Shown: piece after piece, positions 47,153-55,418 of the stretch
Position numbering within the stretch: the stretch's first letter is position 1
How the letters are laid out: each line of letters opens with the position of its first letter
Origin: DASQPA01 sp963757335
GTDB lineage: Bacteria > Acidobacteriota > Thermoanaerobaculia > Multivoradales > UBA5704
Length of the DNA: 64,000 nt
NCBI GenBank assembly: GCA_963757335.1
Contig: CAVWRJ010000025.1
Span: forward strand, 1,116,001-1,180,000
Direction: 5' to 3'
The notes under the pieces: generated by a model
Databases searched by the model: none
What the model saw: only the letters and a program-made list of their open reading frames with translations
Told to the model about the DNA's origin: nothing
Translations under genes and position numbers: made by a program

Positions 47153-47494
47153 TCAGTACCGCCAGTGGCCGCGGATGAAGTAGGAGCGATGGCCCCGGCG
47201 CTCCCAGCGTGGGCCCACCCAGGCCGCGTGGCGGTGGGAGGGGAGCACCCAGACGCCGGGGACCCAGACGTAGGCGCGCCGGCGAGGGGCCCAATCCCAA
47301 TGGCCGGCCACCCAGACATGACGGGGCCCGGGCCGGACGACCACCACCTCGTGGCGAAGGGGTGGCGGTGGGGTGTTGACCCGGATGCCTACATCGATCC
47401 GCGGGCTGGCGGCGGCGCTGGGAGCGAAGGTGGGGGCGGCAAGCAGACCTGTCGCCAAGACGGCGGCAAGAACGAAAGTCCGTTTCGTGTTCAT
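47153..47494 (-). CDS. YXWGXW-type small secreted protein
   Basis: 113 residues. The ATG at 47494 is chosen because AGGAGG precedes it. The signal peptide is 1-28. The mature part is Trp/Tyr/His-rich with HVWVAGHWDWAPRRRAYVWV and a second VWVLPSHRHAAWVGPRW, the repeated aromatic YxWGxW-like motifs of small periplasmic/lipoprotein BcpO-like families. Function unknown. Confidence 0.75.
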   Translation of the reverse strand: MNTKRTFVLAAVLATGLLAAPTFAPSAAASPRIDVGIRVNTPPPPLRHEVVVVRPGPRHVWVAGHWDWAPRRRAYVWVPGVWVLPSHRHAAWVGPRWERRGHRSYFIRGHWRY

Positions 47495-47570
47495 CTCATG
47501 TCCTCCTGCCCCTAGGAACCCACTGGGGGGCGGTCTCCTACGGACTATACAAGAGTCATTCCACACTGAT

Positions 47571-47747
47571 TCCGGTCCCCCTGCGCTACCTGGGCGCCAT
47601 TTCTACACCTATGAGAAGTTCGCCGAGGTGTGCCAGAAGGAGATGCAGGAGGCGCGGGTCGACATCGTCTTCGCGAGCTTCAAGAAGGACGCGGCGTTCG
47701 TAGCGCTCACGGCGGAGGCCGACGGCGGCGGCAGGATGCAGCACTGA
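47571..47747 (+). pseudogene. Possible gene remnant (C-terminal fragment)
   Basis: The frame reads GRHFYTYEKFAEVCQKEM, then QEARVDIVFASFKKDAAFV and a short tail to a stop at 47747. The composition looks like real protein (Phe, Tyr, Lys, Glu pattern) rather than a shadow of a GC-rich gene. No start codon lies in frame at its front, and upstream sequence is the leader of the YXWGXW gene on the other strand. It could be a 5'-truncated gene or chance. I do not recognise the family. Confidence 0.3.
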
Positions 47748-47760
47748 CTGGGCGCGGAAA

Positions 47761-47790
47761 GCGGATCGCCAGCCGAGGCTGGCGATCCGC
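47761..47790. terminator. Perfect 14-bp stem-loop between convergent genes
   Basis: GCGGATCGCCAGCC (47761-47774) pairs with GGCTGGCGATCCGC (47777-47790) around a 2-base loop. It is placed between the fragment on the plus strand and the aldo/keto reductase on the minus strand, and is likely a bidirectional terminator. Confidence 0.65.
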
Positions 47791-47818
47791 CGTGGCTGCG
47801 CCTTTCCTGGGGGTAGCT

Positions 47819-48730
47819 CTAAGCCCCCGCCGGCTGCCGCTCCAACTCTTCCAGGATCGAAGCGTTGAGCTCCAGGAGAGCCGCGGCGGTGTTCTCTTCT
47901 AAGTGCTTCACCTTGGAGGTGCCGGGGATCGGAAGCATCACCGGGGCCTTCTTGAGCAGCCACGCGACCGCCACCTGGGCGGGTTCGGCGCCGAGCCGCT
48001 CGGCCGCGCGCGCCAGCGGGCCACCGGGCTTCGCGAGGTCACCGGTCGCCAGCGGGAACCAGGGGATGAAGCCGATCTCCTCGCGAACGCAGTAGTCGAG
48101 CACCGCCTCGGAAGCCCGGTCCACGAGGTTGTACCGGTTCTGCACCGAGACCACGGGTGCCAGCCGGCGAACGGCCTCGATCTGTTCGACGTTCACCTCC
48201 GACAGTCCCAGGTGGCGGATCTTTCCCTCCCGCTTGGAGATCGAGCAGCGTGCCGATCTGCTCTTCGAGCGCCACCTGGGGATCGATCCGATGGAGCTGG
48301 TAGAGGTCGATGCGCTCCAGCTTGAGCCGGCGGAGGCTCCCCTCGCACGCCGAGCGGAGGTGCTCGGGGCGGCCGTTCGGGACCCACTCGCCGGGGCCGG
48401 GCCGCGTCAAGCCGGCCTTGGTGGCGATCACGAGGCCGGCCGGATAGGGGTGGAGCGCCTCGGCGACGAGGCGCTCTGCGACCTCGGGGCCATAGGAGTC
48501 GGCGGTGTCGAGAAGATTGATCCCCAGTTCCACCGCGCGGCGGAGGACGGCGATCGCCTCGGCGCGGTCGGCCGGCTCGCCCCAGACCCCGGAACCGGTG
48601 AGCTGCATGGTGCCGAAGCCGAGCCGGTGGACCGGAAGATCCCCTCCGATGGCGAAAGTGCCGCTTTTAATGCCACCTGGGTGACTCTTTCCGCTGCCGT
48701 GCCGCTTGCCATCGTAGATGTGCTTTTCAT
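47819..48730 (-). CDS. Aldo/keto reductase (two frameshifts)
   Basis: NADPH-dependent carbonyl reductase with a TIM-barrel fold, about 303 codons. The ATG at 48730 has AAGGAG upstream. Two indels are required: near 48665, where one more A in AAAA would join VALK to SGTFAIGGDLPVHRLG, and near 48236 between TLLDLQ and KIRHLGLSEVNVEQ. The catalytic tetrad is intact: Asp and Tyr in LLDTADSYG, Lys in VIATKAG, and His in LYQLHRIDP. The family is YajO/oxidoreductase-like. The substrate is unknown. It lies downstream (in transcription) of the 21-bp array. Confidence 0.85.
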
Positions 48731-48835
48731 GTCACTGCTCCTTTCAAGACCCTCTCGCCCGGCGCCGTGCCCACTAGAAGCGGGAAGGGACGTCCTGATA
48801 CCGTGAGCTGCCGCGCCAGGCTCGCAACAACGCTT

Positions 48836-49187
48836 CGTTGCAACGGGACAACGAGCCGTTGCAACGGGACAACGGGTCATTGTCCGGGATCAGAGCCGTT
48901 GCAACGCTCCAACGAGACGTTGCAACGGGACAACGGGGCGTTGTACCGGTATCAGAGCCCGTTGCAACGTTCCAACGAGACGTTGCAACGGGACAACGGG
49001 TCGTTGTACCGGTATCAGAGCCGTTGCAACGCTCCAACGAGACGTTGCAATGGGACAACGGGGCGTTGTACCGGTATCAGAGCCCGTTGCAACGCTCCAA
49101 CGAGACGTTGCAATGGGACAATGGGTCGTTGTACCAGTATCAGAGCCCGTTGCAACGCTCCAACGAGACGTTGCAACGGGACAACGT
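48836..49187. repeat. 21-bp-period array (CGTTGCAACG units, 63-bp higher-order repeat)
   Basis: Seventeen units begin at 48836, 48857, 48878, 48897, 48918, 48939, 48960, 48981, 49002, 49022, 49043, 49064, 49085, 49106, 49127, 49148 and 49169. Spacing is 21 bp in all but two steps (19 and 20). Most units start with the self-complementary CGTTGCAACG; the second half is GGGACAACG in one type and CTCCAACGAGA in another, and a third type reads CGTTGTACCGGTATCAGAGC. Types cycle in threes, a 63-bp repeat. The 19- and 20-bp steps break any reading frame. Confidence 0.92.
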
Positions 49188-49193
49188 TCGGAG

Positions 49194-50363
49194 CTAACGG
49201 TACAACGACTCCCTCTCAAGGACGGAGCCGAGGGCCGAGCGGATCTCTTCCCTGACTTCCCCGTCCTCTTCCCGCTCCAGGGCCAGAGCGAGATGCCGGC
49301 GGGCCTCGGGGCCGCCGATCCGCCCCAGGGCCCAGGCGGCGTGGCGACGGACGAGGGGCTCGCCCTCGGCGAGGGCGCGGGCGAGATCGGGGACGTAGCG
49401 GGGGTCCCGGCGGTTGCCCATGGCGACCGCGGCGTTCCTCTGCAGGCCGGGGAGCTTGGGCCGCTTCATGGGGCTGCCCCGGAAGCGGGGGACGTACTCT
49501 TCCCGCGAGAGGTTGAGGAGCCGGGCGAGGTCGAGCTCGGCGCGCTCGGCGGGGAGGGCCAGCTCCCGATGAGCGCCCGTACCACCGGCCAGGGGCGCCG
49601 CATTCCAGGGGCAGACCTCCTGGCAGACATCGCAGCCGAAGACCCACTCCCCCACCATCTCCCGCGCCGCCTCGGGGAGCGGTCCGCGGTGCTCGATCGT
49701 CCAGTAGCTGATGCAGCGGTTGCTGTCGAGCCGGAAGGGCTCGGGAAGGGCACCCGTGGGGCAGGCCTCCAGGCAACGGGTGCAACTGCCGCAGAGATCG
49801 GCGAGCGGCAGGTCCGGATCGAGGTCGAGAGTGAGGAAGAGCTCCCCCAGGAGAAACCAGGAGCCCCCTTCCGGATGGAGGAGGTTGGTGTTCTTCCCCA
49901 CCACCCCCAGCCCCGCCCGGGCGGCCAGCCCGCGCTCCAGGACCGGCCCGGTATCGACATAGGGCCGGCTCTCGGCGCCGGGGAACTCCGCCGCGATCCG
50001 GCTCGCGAGGAGCTTCAGGCGCTCTCCCATGACGTCGTGATAGTCCCGCCCCCGGGCGTAGCGGGCCACCCGCGGCCAGAGATCCCCCTCGGGCTCTCCC
50101 CCTTCTCCTTCGTCTCTAGATAAAGGATGGTACTGGAGGGCGACGCAGAGGGCGCTCCGCGCACCGGGCAGGATCGTCTTCGGGTCGAGCCGGGCTTCGA
50201 GCCGGCGCGAGAGGTACTCCATCCCCGCCTGGTCCCCTCGTTCCAGCCAGCGCAGAAACGCTCCGCCATGCTCCGGCGGCGCCAGGGAGGCCACTCCGGC
50301 GCGGTCGAACCCGGCTTCGTGGGCCCAGGATTTCAAGCGAGCGGCGGTGGCGCGGGAGTCCAT
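49194..50363 (-). CDS. queG: Epoxyqueuosine reductase
   Basis: Final step of queuosine biosynthesis: reduces epoxyqueuosine in the tRNA wobble position using cobalamin and [4Fe-4S] clusters. 389 residues. LPGARSALCVALQYHP, GRDYHDVMGERL and AGLGVVGKNTNLLHP are conserved. Cluster Cys are in CGSCTRCLEACPTGAL and GCDVCQEVCPWN. A C-terminal HEAT-repeat-like region (about 305-380) matches the long form. The ATG at 50363 starts at the domain. The 21-bp array starts within 10 bp of its stop. Confidence 0.95.
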   Translation of the reverse strand: MDSRATAARLKSWAHEAGFDRAGVASLAPPEHGGAFLRWLERGDQAGMEYLSRRLEARLDPKTILPGARSALCVALQYHPLSRDEGEGGEPEGDLWPRVARYARGRDYHDVMGERLKLLASRIAAEFPGAESRPYVDTGPVLERGLAARAGLGVVGKNTNLLHPEGGSWFLLGELFLTLDLDPDLPLADLCGSCTRCLEACPTGALPEPFRLDSNRCISYWTIEHRGPLPEAAREMVGEWVFGCDVCQEVCPWNAAPLAGGTGAHRELALPAERAELDLARLLNLSREEYVPRFRGSPMKRPKLPGLQRNAAVAMGNRRDPRYVPDLARALAEGEPLVRRHAAWALGRIGGPEARRHLALALEREEDGEVREEIRSALGSVLERESLYR

Positions 50364-50404
50364 GGGGGGATTGTAGGGGAGATTGTAAGCGGCTCTCGGC
50401 GACA

Positions 50405-50438
50405 GCTCCTGGTACGATCGGGCTCCTGGTACGATCGG
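50405..50438 (+). repeat. 17-bp perfect tandem duplication upstream of a methyltransferase
   Basis: GCTCCTGGTACGATCGG occurs twice back to back, ending three bases before the methyltransferase ATG at 50442. Each copy contains TACGAT, a -10-like hexamer. It lies in the short divergent gap between queG and the methyltransferase and could be an operator pair or duplicated core promoter. Confidence 0.8.
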
Positions 50439-50441
50439 AGA

Positions 50442-51383
50442 ATGAAGAGACCGTCCTTCCCCATCGCCGTCCGCCCGGCTCGCGCCGGCAGGGCGGAGCG
50501 CCAGCTTGCCACAGTGCCGGAGCCCGCCCGGGACGTCCTCCGCCGGCTCCTGGCGGGCGAGATCTCGGCGCCGGTCGCATTGGCGGGTCTCCTCTTCGCC
50601 CTCGGCAGCGCGGCGGCGGTCGAGGATCTGCTCTACCCGCTCGCTAACGCCAACCCAGCTTTCGCCGATCTTTCGGAGCTCTTGCGGCGCAATCCGGAGC
50701 GCCTGGCGCAGATCGCCCCCCTCCTCCCTGATCACCCGGAGGCGGAGGGCGCCGGCGAGGCGGCGATCGAGGCCTGCCGGCGCTTCTTCGATCGGGCCGT
50801 GCGGACGAGCGAGGAGGCGAGCGTCGCCCTCTACTCGCTGGGCGACCCCGAGATTCTCGCCGAGGGGACGGGCGAGATCGTCGACCTCTTCGAGCGCTGG
50901 GGCCTTCTCGCGCCCGAGCGAGCGGCCCTGGAGATCGGCTGCGGCATCGGCCGCTTCCAGGTCGCTCTCGCCTCCCGGCTGGGGGAGATCTGGGGGATCG
51001 ACATCTCGGAGGGGATGATCGCGGCCGCCAGGAGACGGGCCGCCGGGCTCGCCAACCTGCACTTCGCCGTCGGCTCCGGGCGCGACCTGGCGGCGTTCCC
51101 GGATGACCGCTTCGATCTCGTCTTCGCCGTCGACTCCTTTCCCTACCTCCAGCAGGCTGGCCCCGGCCTCGTGGCCGCCCATTTCGCCGAAGCGGCGCGC
51201 GTGTTGAAGCCGGGCGGCGATCTCGCCATCCTCAACTTCTCCTACACCGGCGACCTCGACGACGACCGCGCCGGCTTCGCCGATCTCTGTGACCGCTTCG
51301 GGTTCCTCGTGGAGGCGGCCGGGGTGCGGCCGTTCACGCTCTGGGACGGGGCGGCGTTCCTGGCAAGGCTGCCGCGCTACTGA
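50442..51383 (+). CDS. Class I SAM-dependent methyltransferase
   Basis: 313 residues. An N-terminal helical region of about 160 residues (PARDVLRRLLAGEISAPVAL) is followed by the Rossmann methyltransferase fold. Motif I is LEIGCGIGRF (about 166-175), the acidic ribose-binding residue lies in GIDISEG, motif II/III near FDLVFAVDSFPYL, and post-I VLKPGGDLAI. The substrate is unknown. The N-terminal extension is not a domain I recognise. It is preceded by the 17-bp tandem duplication and followed by a hairpin. Confidence 0.82.
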   Translation: MKRPSFPIAVRPARAGRAERQLATVPEPARDVLRRLLAGEISAPVALAGLLFALGSAAAVEDLLYPLANANPAFADLSELLRRNPERLAQIAPLLPDHPEAEGAGEAAIEACRRFFDRAVRTSEEASVALYSLGDPEILAEGTGEIVDLFERWGLLAPERAALEIGCGIGRFQVALASRLGEIWGIDISEGMIAAARRRAAGLANLHFAVGSGRDLAAFPDDRFDLVFAVDSFPYLQQAGPGLVAAHFAEAARVLKPGGDLAILNFSYTGDLDDDRAGFADLCDRFGFLVEAAGVRPFTLWDGAAFLARLPRY

Positions 51384-51402
51384 TCTCCGCAGAAGACCAC
51401 GA

Positions 51403-51434
51403 GGACCGGCCAGGCTGGGAGGCCCGGCCGGTCC
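51403..51434. terminator. Terminator-like hairpin between convergent genes
   Basis: GGACCGGCC (51403-51411) pairs with GGCCGGTCC (51426-51434) across a 14-base loop, between the methyltransferase (+) and the di-heme oxidoreductase (-). Confidence 0.55.
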
Positions 51435-51443
51435 AGGGGGAGA

Positions 51444-52685
51444 CTAGAGGGAGTTGAGGAAGGTGATGATCTGGTTCTGCTGGGTCACGCTCAGGTTGAT
51501 GTAGTTGTTGATGATCGGGTCGGCCTCGTTGGTGTGACGCAGGATGGCGTTGTTGCGCGTCACGTTGTAGAGGTCGTGCATGAACCGGGCGCGGGTGCGC
51601 AGGCCCCAGAGGGGCGGGGTCCGCAGCTTGAAGGCCGTCGACTGGCCACCGTTCTGGACGATGCCGTCGCCCGTCCCCACGTCGTGCAGCATGAAGTCGC
51701 TGTAGGGGTGGATGATCTTGTCGGTCAGGGCCGCGGGAAGGGTGTACTTGCCGCCGTTGACGACGGTCCCGGCCGGAGCGGTCGTGATCGAGGTCACATG
51801 GCAGACGTTGCAGCCGATCGAGTTGAAGAGCGAGGCGCCGGCCACGGCGTCCGACGTGGCCGCCAGGACCGTGTCCCGGGGCGGGACCTTGGTCGAGCGC
51901 ATGAAGCGGGTGAAGGCCTCGACGTCGGGACCGTTGGGAGCTGCCACGGTCGCCGCATCCTCAGGGTCGGCGACCGTGTCATAGGCCGCGACGGAGGCAC
52001 CGTTCGAGGTGTTCTCGGTCGGCTGGAGGGGGCTCGTGATGCCCATCTCGTTCACGTAGGCGTCGGCCGCGAAGGAGAGGAGGCTCGCCTGCTGGTTCTT
52101 CCAGCCGAAGCGGGCGACCCGCGTCTGGCCCGGGGCTTCGAGGAGCGGGACGTTGATGATCTGACCCTTCATCCCGGAGGGCTGACCGTTCCGGATGGTG
52201 GTGAAGGTGGCGTCGGCGATCGCCTCGACGAAGCCGTCGCCCACGATGTTCAGGGAGGAGCGGGTGTCCACCACGGTATCGAGACCGGCGACCCGTTCCT
52301 GGATCGCGGCGTTGATGGACCGATCGTTGTTGAGCGACCCGCCCGGACGGTCGACGAAGTTGCCAAAGCTGTCGGTCCGCCCCGCCCGCAGCTCGGTGAT
52401 CTGGCTGGTCGCGCCGGTCACCGGGTTCTGGTGGCACTCACGGCAGGCCTGGGCGTTGTAGAGGGGCCCCAAGCCGTCCGCGATCTCCTCGACGGCCTCG
52501 AAGTTCGCCTTGTCGAGGTTGAACTGGGTCTGCGACTCGAAGCCGTTGGTGAGATTGTCGAACCCGGCAGGGGCCTCCGTCGCGGCGATGGCGTACATCA
52601 CTGGCGCCGCCAGGACGCACACCACGACGAGCCCGTCGGTCAAGAGGCGCCGCCGCCCGCTCGACCTTGGTTTGGTTCCCTTCAT
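51444..52685 (-). CDS. Di-heme cytochrome c oxidoreductase (DHOR/DUF1111-like)
   Basis: Periplasmic c-type cytochrome of 413 residues. The ATG at 52685 has AAGGAGG upstream. The signal-anchor is at 18-37 (VVCVLAAPVMYAIAA). Heme 1 is in ACRECH (CxxCH), and heme 2 in GCNVCH near 290. Segments such as FGWKNQQASLLSFAADAYVNEMG and GLRTRARFMHDL are characteristic of the DUF1111 family, related to di-heme peroxidases and thiol oxidoreductases. The electron acceptor is unknown. The next gene upstream is a CRTAC1-like FG-GAP protein. Confidence 0.85.
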   Translation of the reverse strand: MKGTKPRSSGRRRLLTDGLVVVCVLAAPVMYAIAATEAPAGFDNLTNGFESQTQFNLDKANFEAVEEIADGLGPLYNAQACRECHQNPVTGATSQITELRAGRTDSFGNFVDRPGGSLNNDRSINAAIQERVAGLDTVVDTRSSLNIVGDGFVEAIADATFTTIRNGQPSGMKGQIINVPLLEAPGQTRVARFGWKNQQASLLSFAADAYVNEMGITSPLQPTENTSNGASVAAYDTVADPEDAATVAAPNGPDVEAFTRFMRSTKVPPRDTVLAATSDAVAGASLFNSIGCNVCHVTSITTAPAGTVVNGGKYTLPAALTDKIIHPYSDFMLHDVGTGDGIVQNGGQSTAFKLRTPPLWGLRTRARFMHDLYNVTRNNAILRHTNEADPIINNYINLSVTQQNQIITFLNSL

Positions 52686-52993
52686 CTCCAATCCTCCTTG
52701 CAACAGAAGGGGAACGGCGCTTTTGGGGACGCGATCAGCCCGACCCAGGACCTCTCGCGAAGCTCCGATCCCGAATGAACCCGGGGACGAGACCTCACTG
52801 CCTCAGCGCATGGGAACAACAATATTGAAATGAGAGACTAGGCGCTTAATGAATAGGGTGCGCGCCAGGGGAAAAAGCGAGACGGGAATGTTGAATCGAC
52901 TTAGGAAGGAAGAAAAGGCGGGATGGAGCGGGGCGAAGAGCCGTCCCCACGCCCGTACGGACGTGGGGACGGTCGGAAAAGTCTCGCTGGGCC
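52686..52993. other. Intergenic region (308 bp), only a stem-loop seen
   Basis: Between the di-heme oxidoreductase and the FG-GAP/ASPIC gene, both on the minus strand. It contains an A/T-richer patch (about 52815-52850, AACAATATTGAAATG) that could hold the promoter of the oxidoreductase gene, and the hairpin at 52941-52972. Nothing else is recognised. Confidence 0.6.
52941..52972 (-). terminator. Intrinsic terminator-like stem-loop after the FG-GAP/ASPIC gene
   Basis: CCGTCCCCACG pairs with CGTGGGGACGG around a 10-base loop. It is 22 bp beyond the FG-GAP gene stop in the direction of its transcription. Confidence 0.65.
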
Positions 52994-55114
52994 TTAGAAG
53001 GTGACGCCCGGGTGGGCGCCCTGGAAGGCCTGGTAGGCGCTCTGCTTCAAGCGCCGGGAGTCGGGCCGGCTGATCACGTGGCGCTGTACGAGCTGCGCCA
53101 GCGACTCCGTCACGCACTCCTTGTAGTCGTCGACCCCCGCCGAACCCGAGAGGGGCGCGTCGAAGGTGCACGGGATCTCAGGCACGAGAAGCTTCTCTCC
53201 CGCCTTGACGTTGTAGATGCGATTGCGCACGCCGCCATTGGCACCCGGCCACTGCACCTCGAGGGTGCCGGTGGTCGCGCTGCCCATGCCGAGGGTCGCG
53301 ATCTTCGCGTCCTGCGACGCATAGCTCGATCCACCGATGACCGGGTGGAGAATCGTCTTGCCGCCGGTCGGCGTGAACTTGATGATCGCGCCGAAGCCGT
53401 CGAGGTTGTTGCGACCCTGGGCGGTCAGACCCTTGGTGCCGACGAGGTGAGCCTGCACCCACTTGTTGCCGTTGTTGGCGCTGTTCATCTCGATGTGCAT
53501 GTCGCCCGGGTTGAAGCTATGCGGGATGTAGGTCATGAAGCCGACGTTGATGCGGCCGGTCCAGACGACCTCGCCGGTCGCCACGGCGTCGAAGGGCGAG
53601 CCGGTGGTCATGCCGAGGATCGTCGTCCACAGCACGTTGCGATTGGTCGGCGAGGTGATCGGGATGATGCCGACGGTGGCGGCGTTGACGATGTCGTCGA
53701 AGCCGTCGCCGTTCAAGTCGCCGATCGCGACGCCCTGCACCTGACGGAAGCGGTTGTCGCCGAGGGCGGTCTTCTCCCAGGTGAAGTTGGCCGTGCACTG
53801 GCCGGTATTCTTGAGCAGCGTGCCGGGGTTGTCGGTGGAGATGATGTTGGTCAGGTCCTCATCGCCGAACCAGACGATGTCCTGGTCGCCGTCGTTGTCG
53901 AAGTCGAAGGTCGACGTGCCCCAGCCGAAGGGGGTCGCCTTGAGGGCGCCGACGGTCGGGTTGACGAACTTGTTGTTGGGGGCCCCGAGGTACCACTGCG
54001 AGTTCTGGGCCGGGCCACCGACGTAGTAGCCGTTGTTGGTGGACATGAAGTCCAGGTAGCCGTCGCAGTTGTAGTCGCCGAAGGAGAGGCCCATCCAGGA
54101 GCCGAAGTTGTTGGCGCTGGAGAGGCCGGCATTGAGGGTGACGTCGGTGAAGAAGCCCGAGCCATCGTTCTGGAAGATGCGGTCGAGGCCGGCGTTGACG
54201 CCGCTCTGGCCGCCCTGCGAATCGGCCCACATGAGGTCGACCGCGCCGTCCTGGTTGTAGTCGACGGCCGCCACCGACCAGGTGTAGGTCGCCTGGCCAG
54301 CGGGGATGCCGCCGGTGTAGTCGTGGAGACCGCGCGCCGCGCCCTGCTCGCTGAACACGTTGTGCCCGAGGTTCATGAAGAGCAGGTTGTGCTGGGTTCC
54401 CGGCCAGTAGACCGAGGTGCCGAAGACCGGCCCACGCTGGTTCCAGTCGTCGTAGGTGTTGGAGACGGCGATGTCGAGACGACCGTCGCCGTCGAAGTCG
54501 CCCATCGAGCAACCGGAGGGGTTGAGACCGGGGGCCGCGGCCACACCGGCCTGGGCGGTGATGTCGGTGAAGGTGCCGTTGCCGTTGTTGTGGAAGAGGA
54601 TGTTCGGGCCGCCGGTGCCGAGGACGTAGAGGTCCTCGTTGCCGTCGTTGTCGATGTCGCCGAAGCAGACGGCCGCGCTGTCCTGGGACGTCGCGGCGAC
54701 GCCGGCCTGGACGGCCACGTCGACGAACGTCATCTTGCCCGTCTCCTTGAGCATGTTCTTGTACAGGCTGTTGGGAGTGCCGGGGCCGTTGGTGACGTAG
54801 ATGTCGAGGTCACCGTCGTTGTCGTAATCGAGGAGCGCGACGCCCGGGACACCCCAGGGCTTCATGGGGGTGTTCGGCCAGATCTGCGCGAACCACTTCG
54901 CAGTCGGAATGGGCGACTGTGCCTCGATGGCCCGGCGGACGGCCAGGCGGCTGGGGGTCGCCGTACGCGCGTAGGTGATACCATTTGCAGCGGTCGCGAC
55001 GTTGCTGAACGTGATGCCGCCGTCGACGCCGACCGCGAAGGCCGGGCCGACAGTCGCTAAGAGGAGCGCACAGGCGCCTCCCGCGATCTCCGACCATTTC
55101 TTGATCCGTCCCAT
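52994..55114 (-). CDS. Secreted FG-GAP/VCBS and ASPIC-UnbV domain protein (CRTAC1-like)
   Basis: 706 residues. The ATG at 55114 follows AAAGGAG. Signal peptide 1-25 (ends VGPAFA). Repeated DxDxDGxxDL calcium-binding FG-GAP motifs (DYDNDGDLDIYVTNGPG, DIDNDGNEDLYVLG, DFDGDGRLDIAVSN, DYNCDGYLDFMSTN, DFDNDGDQDIVW) form a seven-bladed propeller. The ASPIC/UnbV-type C-terminal domain has GFGAIIKFTPTGGKT and LEVQWPGANGGVRNRIYNV, followed by a unique 60-residue tail. It is surface-exposed or secreted. The function is unknown. It lies downstream of the NRPS locus. Confidence 0.88.
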   Translation of the reverse strand: MGRIKKWSEIAGGACALLLATVGPAFAVGVDGGITFSNVATAANGITYARTATPSRLAVRRAIEAQSPIPTAKWFAQIWPNTPMKPWGVPGVALLDYDNDGDLDIYVTNGPGTPNSLYKNMLKETGKMTFVDVAVQAGVAATSQDSAAVCFGDIDNDGNEDLYVLGTGGPNILFHNNGNGTFTDITAQAGVAAAPGLNPSGCSMGDFDGDGRLDIAVSNTYDDWNQRGPVFGTSVYWPGTQHNLLFMNLGHNVFSEQGAARGLHDYTGGIPAGQATYTWSVAAVDYNQDGAVDLMWADSQGGQSGVNAGLDRIFQNDGSGFFTDVTLNAGLSSANNFGSWMGLSFGDYNCDGYLDFMSTNNGYYVGGPAQNSQWYLGAPNNKFVNPTVGALKATPFGWGTSTFDFDNDGDQDIVWFGDEDLTNIISTDNPGTLLKNTGQCTANFTWEKTALGDNRFRQVQGVAIGDLNGDGFDDIVNAATVGIIPITSPTNRNVLWTTILGMTTGSPFDAVATGEVVWTGRINVGFMTYIPHSFNPGDMHIEMNSANNGNKWVQAHLVGTKGLTAQGRNNLDGFGAIIKFTPTGGKTILHPVIGGSSYASQDAKIATLGMGSATTGTLEVQWPGANGGVRNRIYNVKAGEKLLVPEIPCTFDAPLSGSAGVDDYKECVTESLAQLVQRHVISRPDSRRLKQSAYQAFQGAHPGVTF

Positions 55115-55418
55115 TAAGGTCTCCTTTAACAAAAATGAAGCCGTTCGACCCTCTGAAGCCGTATATGGCTTCGAAGATTGTGTGTCGTCTACCTTAGAGT
55201 GAGTCCGCGCGCCTGAATCGGGACAACCTCCGACAACCTGGAATTACACTCGCCCGACCGGGGAGCGCGACGCTCTTGGGGAGCCCATAAGATCACGAGT
55301 GCAGCGTCCCCCCTAAAGAGGGACATCCCTCGATCTCGTTGTCCTCCAGTTTCCAGCGGACGGGCAGCAGAGTATCACTCTTCGCGCGCTTCGCGCAGCA
55401 CCGGACTTTCGGGGCCGC
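55115..55418. other. Intergenic region (304 bp) between the FG-GAP gene and the NRPS locus
   Basis: Contains a small hairpin GAAGCC-GTATA-TGGCTTC (about 55158-55176) in the leader of the FG-GAP gene, and, near 55383-55405, CGCGCTTCGCGCAGC, which resembles the core of the dispersed palindromic element but is too short to call. The FG-GAP gene promoter must lie here. No gene is visible. Confidence 0.55.

Noticed and set aside
48838..49197. A 119-residue frame through the 21-bp array, with heptad-like LQRDN repeats
   Set aside because: The 19- and 20-bp units shift the frame, and no ribosome site or conserved start exists. Heptads follow automatically from the 21-bp period.
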